A DNA stretch of 10,818 nucleotides from an archaeon (GCA_021806865.1 JAKAPU010000087.1:1-10818); one strand, 5' to 3'. Shown: positions 1 through 7,028, numbered from the stretch's first letter. Numbers and translations: made by a program. Notes: generated from the letters alone by a model not told the origin.

Positions 1-390
1 GGCAAATGGGCTAGAAATTCCGTCATGTGAAGCACTTGTGGGAATACTCACGAATGGAATCTTGCAGTTGAACGCTGCGAGTTTTGCTACATCGATTGAT
101 TTTCCACCGCCGACTCCAATGATGAACTTTGAATCGGTCTTCTTTGCTAACGAAGCTGCTCTTTCTGCTTCAGAGAAACTTGCAGCGCTGACGTTTGACC
201 ACTCGACTCTGTATCCTGCATTTACCAGTGCTGTAGAGAGTTCGCTTCCTACCGCTTCCTTCACGTTGGGGCCCGAGAGCACTAGGCACTTTCTTCCAAC
301 TTCCAGATCCTCTAGCAGTCTGCCTGTATCGGCTAGTATTCCGCTCCCTGCTACGACCATTCTTGGAAGTTCCATTACGTGCGCTGGCAT
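1..390 (-). CDS. egsA: NAD(P)-dependent glycerol-1-phosphate dehydrogenase, N-terminal part
   Basis: The enzyme reduces dihydroxyacetone phosphate to sn-glycerol-1-phosphate, the backbone of archaeal ether lipids. Only the first 130 residues lie in the window; the frame is still open at base 1 and the family is about 350 residues, so the gene continues to the left. The nucleotide-binding motif GVGGGKSID is at residues 92-100 and the family-typical PTSASHDG at 117-124. The N-terminus (MPAHVMELPR, then MVVAGSG) reads like archaeal members. The start is ATG at 390; an in-frame TGA lies 21 bases before it and no other start codon intervenes, although the ATG at 375 is also possible. A TATA-like CTTTAAATAA on the minus strand (440-431) would start transcription about 20 bases ahead of the ATG. 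The neighbour psmB is divergent. Identification is firm. Confidence 0.93.
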   Translation of the reverse strand, partial: MPAHVMELPRMVVAGSGILADTGRLLEDLEVGRKCLVLSGPNVKEAVGSELSTALVNAGYRVEWSNVSAASFSEAERAASLAKKTDSKFIIGVGGGKSIDVAKLAAFNCKIPFVSIPTSASHDGISSPFA

Positions 391-430
391 GCGAAAACTA
401 CTCGTTGATCACTTTGTCACACTCGGAAAG

Positions 431-440
431 TTATTTAAAG
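431..440 (-). promoter_or_regulatory. TATA-like box, probably for egsA
   Basis: The minus strand reads CTTTAAATAA here. An archaeal TATA box sets the transcription start about 25 bases downstream, i.e. near 410, which gives a leader of about 20 bases before the egsA ATG at 390. The plus-strand reading TTATTTAAAG could instead serve psmB with a leader of about 100 bases. Confidence 0.45.
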
Positions 441-561
441 GACATTGCTGCCCCTAAACTCACTCGGCTTCCTGATTACCTGCCGAACCTTACTGCTGAG
501 GCGAGTATTCGGATCATCTCTTTTTGGAGCCGCACGAGTTGATAATTTGTCACAAAATGTA

Positions 562-1263
562 ATGCCAGCAAACAATGCAAAGGGAAACCCGACGGACAGA
601 AGAAAGGAAGTAGACGCACTGAAATACCACGGAACTACGACCGTGGCGTTTACCTGCTCAGACGGCGTTGTACTCTGTACGGATACGCGAGTTACGGCGG
701 GTTATCTCTACATCGCCCACCGACGAGGTAAGAAGATGCACATGATAGACAAGCACGTGGGTGTTACGATAGCAGGCACAGTTGCCGAAGCGCAAAATGT
801 CATCGACACACTGCGTTACTATGCCAACCTCTACCGGCTGGAAAACAGAAAGCCTATTCCAATCAAATCACTGGCAAGGATTGCTGCAAACATTTTCTTT
901 GCACAGAGATACTATCCACTCTTTACCGACTTTTTGATTGGAGGATACGACATTGAGGAAGGCAACGTCGTCTACAGTGTGGATTTCTTCGGCGCATTAA
1001 CAAAGGAGGAGGCGGTATCAACAGGCAGCGGATCGCCTGTTGCATACGGTATCATCGAAGACGAATACAAGAAGGGAATGAATGTGGCACAAGTAGTTCC
1101 AATTGCAATCAAAGCAGTTACCGCAGCCATCAAGAGAAACGCGGGAACTGGAGACGGGTTTGATGTAGCGGTGATTACGAAAGAAAAGGGCTACAGTGAG
1201 CTGTCCAAGGAAGAAAAGGAACAGCAATTGATGACGATTACCGGCAGTAGACACTTAGGTTGA
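562..1263 (+). CDS. psmB: 20S proteasome beta subunit
   Basis: This is the catalytic beta subunit of the archaeal 20S proteasome, an N-terminal threonine peptidase assembled as seven-fold rings between alpha rings in the cytoplasm. From the ATG at 562 it has 233 residues: a 24-residue propeptide ending in YHG, then the mature chain beginning TTTVAF. Counting the exposed threonine as 1, the triad Thr1, Asp17 and Lys33 is intact, followed by GSGSP and a GTGDGFDVAVI segment like the family's SGDG motif. Length is normal. The frame stays open back to 445 but that extension looks non-coding; an in-frame TTG at 547 (giving MSQNVM) is a real alternative because a T-rich stretch at 519-526 lies about 25 bases upstream. 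The stop overlaps the next start by four bases. A second psmB paralogue is usual in this group but not seen here. Confidence 0.95.
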   Translation: MPANNAKGNPTDRRKEVDALKYHGTTTVAFTCSDGVVLCTDTRVTAGYLYIAHRRGKKMHMIDKHVGVTIAGTVAEAQNVIDTLRYYANLYRLENRKPIPIKSLARIAANIFFAQRYYPLFTDFLIGGYDIEEGNVVYSVDFFGALTKEEAVSTGSGSPVAYGIIEDEYKKGMNVAQVVPIAIKAVTAAIKRNAGTGDGFDVAVITKEKGYSELSKEEKEQQLMTITGSRHLG

Positions 1264-3173
1264 CAGAACGCCAGAGCGCACAAAGCGTAACAAGTATAAT
1301 CCTCAACCACATTCCAGCTGAAGCTGCGATTACTAGAGTTGAGTATGAAGGTCCGCGGATCGCACTTTATTCAAAGAATCCAAAGTTCCTCCAGCAAAAT
1401 AGCTACATCGTCTCCGATGTAGTAAACATGGTAAAGAGGAGAGTCGTTGTCCGGACTGACAAGTCGATCCGGAAGAGCGAACAGGAGGCTCAGCAAATAA
1501 TCATGCAGAGCGTGAACCCTGAGTCCGGGGTGGACAACGTCTTTTTCGACGCTGCTGTTGGCGAAGCGATACTGGAGGCTCGCAAACCACTCGAACTTAC
1601 TCCAGAAAAGGGATTCAACCCGATAGACGTCACCGACAAGACCGGTTGGAAGATTAGGATACGGAAACTCCCTCACATTCCATGCCAGAGCATCCAGAAC
1701 ATTAACCATGTAATGACCCAAAGCGTGTCCGAGCGTTCAAAGTTCTACAGGGACGTGGGCGAGAACATTTTCCGGCCCAAGCTGAGTCAGGATGCCGAAG
1801 TGAGCATAATGACACTCGGTGCCTTCGAAGAGGTTGGAAGATCATCGATAATTGTCAGCACTTCCGAGAGCAAGCTTCTTCTCGACTGCGGAATTCACCC
1901 GGGCGCCAGGTATGCTTGGCAGGCCTATCCCAGGCTCGACTGGGCAGACATTGAGCTCGATGAGCTCGACGCTGTCATAATCAGCCACGCGCATCTCGAT
2001 CACACTGGTTTCCTGCCAGCCCTGTACAAGTATGGCTACGATGGGCCGGTCTACTGCACCGAGCCAACACTTCCTCTGATGACACTGCTGCAGGGAGACA
2101 TGGTGAAATTAGGGCAGATACAGGGATCGCGTCTTGTCTACGAACAAAGGGACATTCGCGAGGTAATCAAGCACGCCATCACGGTTCCCTACGGTCTGGT
2201 TACAGATGTGGCTCCCGACGTGAAGCTGGTTTTCAACAACGCGGGCCACATCCTGGGCTCTGCGACGGTCCACTTGCACATTGGTGAGGGAGCGCACAAT
2301 ATTGTATACACGGGAGATTACAAGTACGGCAAGACTCGGCTCTTGGAACCGGCATTTTGGAACTATCCGAGAGTGGAGACGCTGATCACCGAGTGCACGT
2401 ACGGTTCAAAGGAGGACCTCATGCCTCAACGTGAAGAAGTTGAGAACAACTTCGCAACACTGGTGAATGAGACACTGAGGCAGGGAGGAAAGGTCCTGAT
2501 ACCGATTCCCGCGGTCGGACGCGCTCAGGAAATCATGATAGTAATAGATCAGATGATGCGAGAGAAGAAACTGGTTGAGGCGCCGGTGTTCATAGAAGGG
2601 ATGATTTCAGAGGCTACAGCGATTCACATCGCTTACCCGGAGTATCTCTCGCGGGATTTGAAATACAAGATTCTGGAAGAGCAATCCAATCCTTTCAATT
2701 CCGAATTCTTCACCGTCGTTGAACACCCCAGCAACAGAGAAGAAGCTCTGCGTGAGGGCGGGGCAATAATCCTGGCGACTTCAGGAATGCTTGAGGGGGG
2801 TCCTGTGATCGAGTACTTCTCGCAGCTTGCGGGGTCTGAGAAAAATCGAGTCCTGTTTGTCTCGTACCAGGTTCAGGGAACAATGGGGCGAAGAGTGCTT
2901 GACGGTTCAAAGCAGGTTAGCATACTCGGCGAGGGCGGTAAGATTCGCGTCATCGATGTAAACTGCCAGGTGAACAGGATTGAAGGTTTTTCCGGTCACT
3001 CGGATTACAACCAGATAATCAGATTCGTACAGAAGGTCAGGCCGAAGCTCCAGAGGGTGTTCGTGAATCACGGTGAGAAAAGAAAGTGCGAGACCCTTTC
3101 GTATACTCTATCCAGAATGTTCAAACTTCCTGTGGTTCACCCGAGTGTGCAGGAAGCAATCAAGGTCCACTAG
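1260..3173 (+). CDS. aCPSF1 (FttA), KH-domain beta-CASP ribonuclease, transcription termination factor
   Basis: aCPSF1 is the archaeal homologue of eukaryotic CPSF73 and cuts RNA 3' ends in U-rich tracts, acting as the general termination factor. The 637-residue protein has the family layout: KH-type RNA-binding region (about 1-150), metallo-beta-lactamase domain (from about 180), beta-CASP insert (about 400-530), and the closing metallo-beta-lactamase part. Metal ligands visible are HAHLDH (243-248), His330 (NAGH), Asp353 (TGD), Glu378 (motif A), His580 in FSGHSDY (motif B) and His604 in VNHGE (motif C), so it should be active. It starts with TTG at 1260 inside the psmB stop (TTGA), implying translational coupling. 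The psmB-aCPSF1 order also occurs in methanogens such as Methanothermobacter. Residue 637 is the normal end. Confidence 0.96.
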   Translation: MTERQSAQSVTSIILNHIPAEAAITRVEYEGPRIALYSKNPKFLQQNSYIVSDVVNMVKRRVVVRTDKSIRKSEQEAQQIIMQSVNPESGVDNVFFDAAVGEAILEARKPLELTPEKGFNPIDVTDKTGWKIRIRKLPHIPCQSIQNINHVMTQSVSERSKFYRDVGENIFRPKLSQDAEVSIMTLGAFEEVGRSSIIVSTSESKLLLDCGIHPGARYAWQAYPRLDWADIELDELDAVIISHAHLDHTGFLPALYKYGYDGPVYCTEPTLPLMTLLQGDMVKLGQIQGSRLVYEQRDIREVIKHAITVPYGLVTDVAPDVKLVFNNAGHILGSATVHLHIGEGAHNIVYTGDYKYGKTRLLEPAFWNYPRVETLITECTYGSKEDLMPQREEVENNFATLVNETLRQGGKVLIPIPAVGRAQEIMIVIDQMMREKKLVEAPVFIEGMISEATAIHIAYPEYLSRDLKYKILEEQSNPFNSEFFTVVEHPSNREEALREGGAIILATSGMLEGGPVIEYFSQLAGSEKNRVLFVSYQVQGTMGRRVLDGSKQVSILGEGGKIRVIDVNCQVNRIEGFSGHSDYNQIIRFVQKVRPKLQRVFVNHGEKRKCETLSYTLSRMFKLPVVHPSVQEAIKVH

Positions 3174-3177
3174 ACTT

Positions 3178-3495
3178 TCAAGAATCGCCAGTTTTTTCGC
3201 CGCGCCAGATCTTCACGCCCGGTGGCGTGATGACTATTCTTTCCTCGCCGAGACGCGCGATGTCTCCGCCGAAAGCTATCGTGAATTCCGTGAGTTGCTC
3301 GATTGTGGTTTTCAGCTCCTCCACGCTCTTTTGAGCCAGGGGAGTTATCTTCAGTATTACGATGGTCTTGTTCTTGACGTCCTCCTTAATCCTTGCAACT
3401 TCCTCCGGATTCTTGAGAGGAAATGCCTTCAGAAGGATTTGCGAAGCCGGTCGGGCAGTTTCTGTGGTTTGCCCGCCTAAGCTCGAGTTTGTCAA
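3178..3495 (-). CDS. sepF: SepF-like cell division protein
   Basis: SepF anchors FtsZ filaments to the membrane in bacteria and in FtsZ-containing archaea. The 105-residue protein has one SepF (DUF552) domain from about residue 20: LLKAFPLKNPEEV opens it, the helix KSVEELKTTIEQL follows, and the strongly conserved stretch with GGDIARLGEE and ITPPGVKIW lies at 76-97. The N-terminal 20 residues are Ser/Thr/Gly-rich and show no amphipathic membrane-targeting helix, which many SepF proteins have. The start is TTG at 3495; the only in-frame room upstream is 11 codons back to a stop, none a standard start. A TATA-like TTTTTAAGA at 3535-3527 fits a short leader. The gene is convergent with aCPSF1, with 4 bases between the two stops, and lies downstream of the PUA gene on the same strand. 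Confidence 0.88.
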   Translation of the reverse strand: MTNSSLGGQTTETARPASQILLKAFPLKNPEEVARIKEDVKNKTIVILKITPLAQKSVEELKTTIEQLTEFTIAFGGDIARLGEERIVITPPGVKIWRGEKTGDS

Positions 3496-3526
3496 GTTTA
3501 CAGCGACACTCTTACTTGCAATTGCA

Positions 3527-3535
3527 TCTTAAAAA
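3527..3535 (-). promoter_or_regulatory. TATA-like box for sepF, also a T-tract after the PUA gene
   Basis: The minus strand reads TTTTTAAGA, about 36 bases before the sepF TTG, which predicts a transcript start near 3505 and a leader of about 10 bases. The same run of T lies 14-18 bases past the PUA gene stop and could also help terminate that transcript, since archaeal terminators are U-tracts. Confidence 0.5.
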
Positions 3536-3548
3536 CCGTTTACAATCG

Positions 3549-4076
3549 CTAGCCATGTAACTGCTTCAATATGTCCCAGTACTTGTCGCCAACATAGTGC
3601 AGGTTCTCAATGACCGCACCCTTCTTCGCAGCCTCCATCTCGGTGTTTGAAACAAGCGACTTGCCGACTGCAATATCCTTGTCGTATTTCTCTTCCTTTA
3701 CCAGAACTAGCGAAGAGGATGAAAAGACGCCACCAACTTTCGTTATGCCTGGCCTCATGATGTTTGCACCATTGCAGACAAACTTTACAGCACCGCTGTC
3801 GACGGTAATCGAAGGAAGGTTCGGGAGTATAGCTTGATCCTTCAAAAGAGGGAAATAATCGCCGTCGCCCCTCTTGCCCAGGTAAAGTTGCTCGTTTTCA
3901 TCGAATATGATGGCAAGAGAAGTTGCTTCGTCCTCGGCTATCTTGAGCTCCTTTGTTTTCAGAGGCAGTTTTACGGGCAATTTTGAAATCTTTTCGAGGA
4001 TTTCTTCTCTTGCTGTCTTTGAAAGGGTGTAAGTTCGCAATTCTGAAAGCAGTTCCGGGAGCGGAATAATCCGCAA
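3549..4076 (-). CDS. PUA-domain RNA-binding protein, MCT-1/Tma20-like
   Basis: The protein has 175 residues in two parts: a pre-PUA region (about 1-80) and a C-terminal PUA domain (about 88-168) with ITVDSGAVKFVCNGANIMRP at the start and KKGAVIENLHYVGDKYWD at the end. This is the arrangement of the MCT-1/Tma20 family, whose eukaryotic members work with DENR in ribosome recycling and reinitiation; the archaeal proteins are RNA-binding and presumed to act on ribosomes or initiation. Single PUA proteins can also belong to tRNA/rRNA modification enzymes, but no catalytic domain is present here. The start chosen is TTG at 4076, giving LRIIPLPELL; no ATG or GTG competes nearby upstream. It is divergent from LSm with a shared AT-rich promoter region and is followed by sepF on the same strand, 53 bases on. 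Confidence 0.87.
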   Translation of the reverse strand: MRIIPLPELLSELRTYTLSKTAREEILEKISKLPVKLPLKTKELKIAEDEATSLAIIFDENEQLYLGKRGDGDYFPLLKDQAILPNLPSITVDSGAVKFVCNGANIMRPGITKVGGVFSSSSLVLVKEEKYDKDIAVGKSLVSNTEMEAAKKGAVIENLHYVGDKYWDILKQLHG

Positions 4077-4087
4077 ACAAATAATGC

Positions 4088-4095
4088 TTAATAAG
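4088..4095 (+). promoter_or_regulatory. TATA-like box between the PUA gene and LSm
   Basis: TTAATAAG, read as CTTATTAA on the other strand, is nearly symmetric and sits between the two divergent genes. On the plus strand it predicts a transcript start near 4117, which argues that LSm translation begins after that point rather than at the GTG codons at 4101 and 4104. Confidence 0.5.
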
Positions 4096-4145
4096 ACTTC
4101 GTGGTGAACAGTCGCAGGCAGACAGCTAAGCGAGTCCGGTCAAAT

Positions 4146-4379
4146 TTGTCACAAGACATGGCAGTTCGAGTTCTCGACGAGAGCGTTGGCAAGGTTGTGC
4201 TGATCAAGCTAAAGGGAAACAAAGTGATCAGAGGAAACCTTCAGGGTTTCGACCAGCACATGAATCTGTTGCTCGAGTCTTCCGAGGAGATACTCGAAGA
4301 CGGCAAGACGAACTCAATAGGCACTATTGTAGTGAGGGGAGACAACGTTGTGATAATTTCCCCGCCGCCAAAGGGCTGA
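4146..4379 (+). CDS. LSm (Sm-like archaeal protein)
   Basis: This is an Sm-like RNA-binding protein that forms heptameric rings and binds U-rich RNA. The Sm1 motif spans about 15-45 with [20 protein letters not shown], and Sm2 about 58-73 with [16 protein letters not shown]; the RNA-contacting D36-x-H38-M-N40 and R64-G-D-N67 are present. The frame is open from GTG 4101, but a TATA-like box at 4088-4095 would place the transcript start near 4117, so the TTG at 4146 (77 residues) or the ATG at 4158 (73 residues) is more likely; both give the normal family length. It is followed 46 bases later by rpl37e, a gene pair conserved across archaea, and heads an apparent four-gene operon ending with rpiA. 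Confidence 0.94.
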   Translation: MSQDMAVRVLDESVGKVVLIKLKGNKVIRGNLQGFDQHMNLLLESSEEILEDGKTNSIGTIVVRGDNVVIISPPPKG

Positions 4380-4410
4380 GCTCAAGCTAGTCGAATTTCG
4401 CTGAAAAAAA

Positions 4411-4415
4411 GGAGG
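4411..4415 (+). promoter_or_regulatory. Ribosome binding site of rpl37e
   Basis: GGAGG lies 10 bases ahead of the TTG at 4426. It is the clearest Shine-Dalgarno sequence in the window and decides that start; the ATG at 4416 is directly against it, out of frame, and too close to be used. Confidence 0.7.
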
Positions 4416-4425
4416 ATGCAAGAAT

Positions 4426-4596
4426 TTGAGAGGAACTTCGTCAATGGGCAAGATGGGCCGCAAGAAGACTCACATGCGATGCAGGAGATGCGGGCATCAC
4501 TCGTATCACATGAGGCACAAAAAGTGCTCGTATTGCGGCTTTGGAGCCTCGACGACTTTGCGTAAGTACTCTTGGATGACGCGCTATCGCGGCTAA
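4426..4596 (+). CDS. rpl37e: 50S ribosomal protein L37e (eL37)
   Basis: This small zinc-binding protein of the large ribosomal subunit contacts 23S rRNA near the exit tunnel. It is 56 residues, the usual size, and starts RGTSSMGKMGRKKTHMRC. Four cysteines form the zinc site: C19 and C22 (CRRC) and C34 and C37 (CSYC), followed by GFGASTTLRKYSW, as in the family. It begins with TTG, supported by a GGAGG 10 bases upstream. It lies between LSm (46 bases) and a coiled-coil membrane protein gene (21 bases) on the same strand, so it is almost certainly co-transcribed with both. Many gene finders miss it because of its size. Confidence 0.95.
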   Translation: MRGTSSMGKMGRKKTHMRCRRCGHHSYHMRHKKCSYCGFGASTTLRKYSWMTRYRG

Positions 4597-4617
4597 TATG
4601 GCCAAGGGATCGGCCTA

Positions 4618-5409
4618 TTGTCGCTTAATGAGATCGCCCTAGCCGCCGGTAGCGTTGCTGTCGGAGCAGGCGTTGGATCTCTCGTGGTTTATCTTTCGAT
4701 GAGGGGGCGTGCTGCAACAGTTGCTCCAGAGAAAGTTGCTGATTCGCCTCCTTCAACAAGTCCTGATGTCACGATTGTCGATTCGCCAAAAAAGCTAGGC
4801 ATCGTCCCCAGAGACCAGCTAGAGAAAAGCAAGAGAGAGCTTCGGACTCTTTTGCTCGAAAAAGAGCTAGTTTCAGCTGCGCTCACTCGACTGTACGAAG
4901 CAGAGGCCGCAAGGGAAATCACCAGAGAAGAAAGGGAGCTCCTGGGCGCGAAGTACAAGACCGAGCTCCAGTCTCTCGACGATAAGATTTCAAAAATGGA
5001 TGCTTTCATCCAAATTGGTGATCTCGAGACGCTCCGAGACCAGCTTATTCGTTTGGTCAATCAGAAAATGGAGGCGATCGACAAGAGAATTGAGAGCACG
5101 AAACTTCTCGCTGGTCCTCTCATCGCCGAAATTGCAAGACAAGCCGAGCCGCCAAAGCCAAAGGCGGAGGTCGAACAAAAGCCCAAGGTGCCGGACATTT
5201 CTGATCTTCTCAGCGAACCAAAGCCGATTTCTCCCCAGCCCATGACGCAGCTTGAGCAACCGGTCCCTGTTATGACAAACGTTTCATCCGCTCCAATCCA
5301 GCCCGAGATCAAGAAGAGAACAAGCTCGACCGACGCCCAAGCAGAGGAATTGCAAAAGGAGCTCCTGGAGGCGCTGGACAGGCTTGCAAAACTGGATGTT
5401 GAAACTTGA
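4618..5409 (+). CDS. Membrane-anchored coiled-coil protein of unknown function
   Basis: I do not recognise a named family. The 263-residue protein has one N-terminal membrane helix (about 6-28, glycine- and valine-rich), then a Ser/Pro linker, a long charged helical region likely to form coiled coil (about 66-165, rich in Glu, Lys, Arg and Leu), a proline-rich stretch (about 175-235), and a final amphipathic helix (AEELQKELLEALDRLAKL, from about 242). A membrane anchor with a cytoplasmic coiled coil suggests a scaffold or tether role; that is inference. The start is TTG at 4618, with a weak AAGGGA 8 bases upstream and no alternative before the membrane helix. It sits 21 bases after rpl37e and its stop overlaps the rpiA start (TTGA), so it belongs to the LSm-rpl37e-rpiA operon. 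Confidence 0.82.
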   Translation: MSLNEIALAAGSVAVGAGVGSLVVYLSMRGRAATVAPEKVADSPPSTSPDVTIVDSPKKLGIVPRDQLEKSKRELRTLLLEKELVSAALTRLYEAEAAREITREERELLGAKYKTELQSLDDKISKMDAFIQIGDLETLRDQLIRLVNQKMEAIDKRIESTKLLAGPLIAEIARQAEPPKPKAEVEQKPKVPDISDLLSEPKPISPQPMTQLEQPVPVMTNVSSAPIQPEIKKRTSSTDAQAEELQKELLEALDRLAKLDVET

Positions 5410-6101
5410 ACGCCCTGCTCGAATCCGCTCTCGACAAAATTGCAAAGAGCGCGGCAGATCTTGTGCGATCTGGCGACCTGATTGGGCTGGGCAGCGGATC
5501 CACTGTCGCGCGTTTTGCTAGTGTCTTGGGTACTCGCGTCCAAAGAGAATCTCTGAAACTGACCGTGGTGCCGTCCTCGACTCAGGCCTGGCTTTTGGCA
5601 AGGGAGAATGGCCTCCCACTGAATCAGGACTCGGCTCACTGCCCGACATCTCTTGATGTTGCAGTCGACGGGGCGGATCAGATAGCACTTTCATCACGAG
5701 CGATGATAAAGGGGGGTGGCGGTGCTCTCTTGAGGGAGAAGATCATAATTTCATCGGCAAGGAGATGCTACATCCTCGCGGACCAAAACAAATACGTCGA
5801 ACGCCTCACGCGCTCTGTTCCCGTCGAGGTAGTTCAGTTTTCACTCATATCTGCCAAAGCCAAACTAGAGTCGGGACTGGGAGCTTCCTGCGAACTCAGA
5901 AAACTCGACAAGGGCTATCCATTCTTCACAGAGTCTGGCAACCTGATACTCGACTCGCAATTCAAGGAGCCCATCTCCAAACCGCACTTGCTGGAAACCA
6001 AAATCAAGATGATCCCTGGCGTAGTGGAAGCCGGAATATTCAACTGCAACGTCGAGAAGTTCTTTAGGGCAAATCAGGACGGAACCTTCGAAACACTCTG
6101 A
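5406..6101 (+). CDS. rpiA: Ribose-5-phosphate isomerase A
   Basis: RpiA interconverts ribose 5-phosphate and ribulose 5-phosphate, supplying ribose for nucleotides; archaea without an oxidative pentose pathway link it to the ribulose monophosphate route. All family motifs are present in 231 residues: GLGSGSTV (27-34), VPSSTQA (55-61), DGADQI with Asp88 and Asp91, KGGGGALLREK with Lys102 and Glu111, and ILADQNKYV. The end (MIPGVVEAGIFN, then 14 further residues) is normal. The start is TTG at 5406, overlapping the upstream stop by four bases, so translation is probably coupled. The last 28 bases overlap the 3' end of a convergent minus-strand gene. Confidence 0.95.
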   Translation: MNALLESALDKIAKSAADLVRSGDLIGLGSGSTVARFASVLGTRVQRESLKLTVVPSSTQAWLLARENGLPLNQDSAHCPTSLDVAVDGADQIALSSRAMIKGGGGALLREKIIISSARRCYILADQNKYVERLTRSVPVEVVQFSLISAKAKLESGLGASCELRKLDKGYPFFTESGNLILDSQFKEPISKPHLLETKIKMIPGVVEAGIFNCNVEKFFRANQDGTFETL

Positions 6102-6463
6102 GCATAGGTTATCCTGTGCCTCGAATTGTATCCGTGCATCAAAGCGTTTGTGATTTCCCCCGAGATTTTCAGCATTGCGGGCTTGTCTGTCATGAGTCCG
6201 TAGAGCGGATCGTTTTTTCTATCGGAGCACCTCTCGGCTAGTTCGCTATTCTTTATCTCCTCCATCGCGGATCTCCACGCATACACCTCTCTTGCGCTCA
6301 CTGAGTGTCGCGGAGATTTCCAGGCTTCAAGAACTTCGGTGGGAAGATCGGAACTCGTTTCCAGAATGTTTACGAGCAAATCCAGAGCATTCCAAAGCTC
6401 TATTTCGTGGTCGTTTGAGAGTGCTCTTCCACCTTCATCCTCACAGACTATCACCTTCCTCAA
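6074..6463 (-). CDS. Hypothetical protein
   Basis: I do not recognise this 129-residue protein. It is predicted soluble and mostly helical, with acidic and hydrophobic residues alternating in the first half (EIELWNALDLLVNILE) and a polar second half with GLMTDKPAMLKISGEI. It has only two cysteines and no metal or nucleotide motif. The start is TTG at 6463; an in-frame stop eight codons upstream leaves no earlier choice, and a GTG at 6454 is the alternative. An AT-rich CGTAAAATC about 30 bases upstream may be its promoter. It follows the three-helix membrane protein gene on the same strand by 62 bases, and its 3' end overlaps rpiA by 28 bases. The amino-acid composition looks coding, but without a known homologue I hold it at moderate confidence. 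Confidence 0.62.
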   Translation of the reverse strand: MRKVIVCEDEGGRALSNDHEIELWNALDLLVNILETSSDLPTEVLEAWKSPRHSVSAREVYAWRSAMEEIKNSELAERCSDRKNDPLYGLMTDKPAMLKISGEITNALMHGYNSRHRITYAQSVSKVPS

Positions 6464-6525
6464 CTGGAGGCAAACGACTCCGCTTCAGAACAGATTTTAC
6501 GGTGTAGATTTGTCAAGGGTTCGTT

Positions 6526-6918
6526 TCAGTACGACCTTCGGTTTTCGTCGTTCTCCGCACGACGCTTGCTCTCCTCTCTTCGGGCACGAACAAATCTGAT
6601 TATCACTGGGAGCATGATAATGATCAGCAATCCTTCAAAGATGTTCAGGAAGATAGAGACCACTATCGCCAGGATCACGAGCCCGATTACTATCACAGTC
6701 AGAGACCTTTGCTCAATTTTTTCACTGGGCGTTTGCGTCTTTTTGAACGGGTTTCCGCCACGTGGATAGCCTGTTCGGCTGCGATAGGTTTCGTAGTAAT
6801 CGCGAGTCTCGAATTTTTGCTTACTTCCAGACCTGATGAAGAGATAGAATCCAAAAATTATTAGAGCCATTACGCCGCCGAAAATGGAGACAATAATCGG
6901 CGTAATGAGATCTGTCAT
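6526..6918 (-). CDS. Small integral membrane protein, three predicted helices
   Basis: No family recognised. From the ATG at 6918 the protein has 130 residues. Helix 1 spans about 5-28 (ITPIIVSIFGGVMALIIFGF), a polar loop rich in Arg, Tyr, Gly and Lys follows (29-70), then two closely spaced helices at about 72-90 and 93-108, and a strongly basic and acidic tail (RARREESKRRAEN). The tail is probably cytoplasmic by the positive-inside rule. An in-frame ATG at 6981 gives 21 more residues, but the TATA-like CTTATACA (minus strand, about 6958-6951) lies between the two and would put the transcript start near 6930, so the ATG at 6918 is preferred. It is upstream of the hypothetical gene at 6074-6463 on the same strand and divergent from the DUF167 gene. 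Confidence 0.78.
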   Translation of the reverse strand: MTDLITPIIVSIFGGVMALIIFGFYLFIRSGSKQKFETRDYYETYRSRTGYPRGGNPFKKTQTPSEKIEQRSLTVIVIGLVILAIVVSIFLNIFEGLLIIIMLPVIIRFVRARREESKRRAENDENRRSY

Positions 6919-6950
6919 GATCCGCGCTTGAACTGATTTCGTGCAAAAGT

Positions 6951-6958
6951 TGTATAAG
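6951..6958 (-). promoter_or_regulatory. TATA-like box for the three-helix membrane protein gene
   Basis: The minus strand reads CTTATACA, about 38 bases before the ATG at 6918. The predicted transcript start near 6930 gives a leader of about 12 bases and excludes the upstream ATG at 6981. Confidence 0.5.
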
Positions 6959-7028
6959 TCTTTCCGAGCTTTGAACGCCATCGGGCACTAGTTCTTAACG
7001 TATTGCCTATCCGGTCGATGCAAGTAGC

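Noticed and set aside
38..457. Plus-strand ORF of 139 codons at the left edge
   Set aside because: It is antisense to egsA, whose minus-strand translation carries clear family motifs.
4416..4562. ATG-started plus-strand ORF (about 49 codons) overlapping rpl37e in another frame
   Set aside because: The ATG directly abuts GGAGG, too close to be used, and the L37e frame with its four cysteines explains the DNA.
5061..5639. Minus-strand ORF of 192 codons
   Set aside because: It is antisense to the coiled-coil gene and rpiA, Ser- and Arg-rich, a typical shadow.
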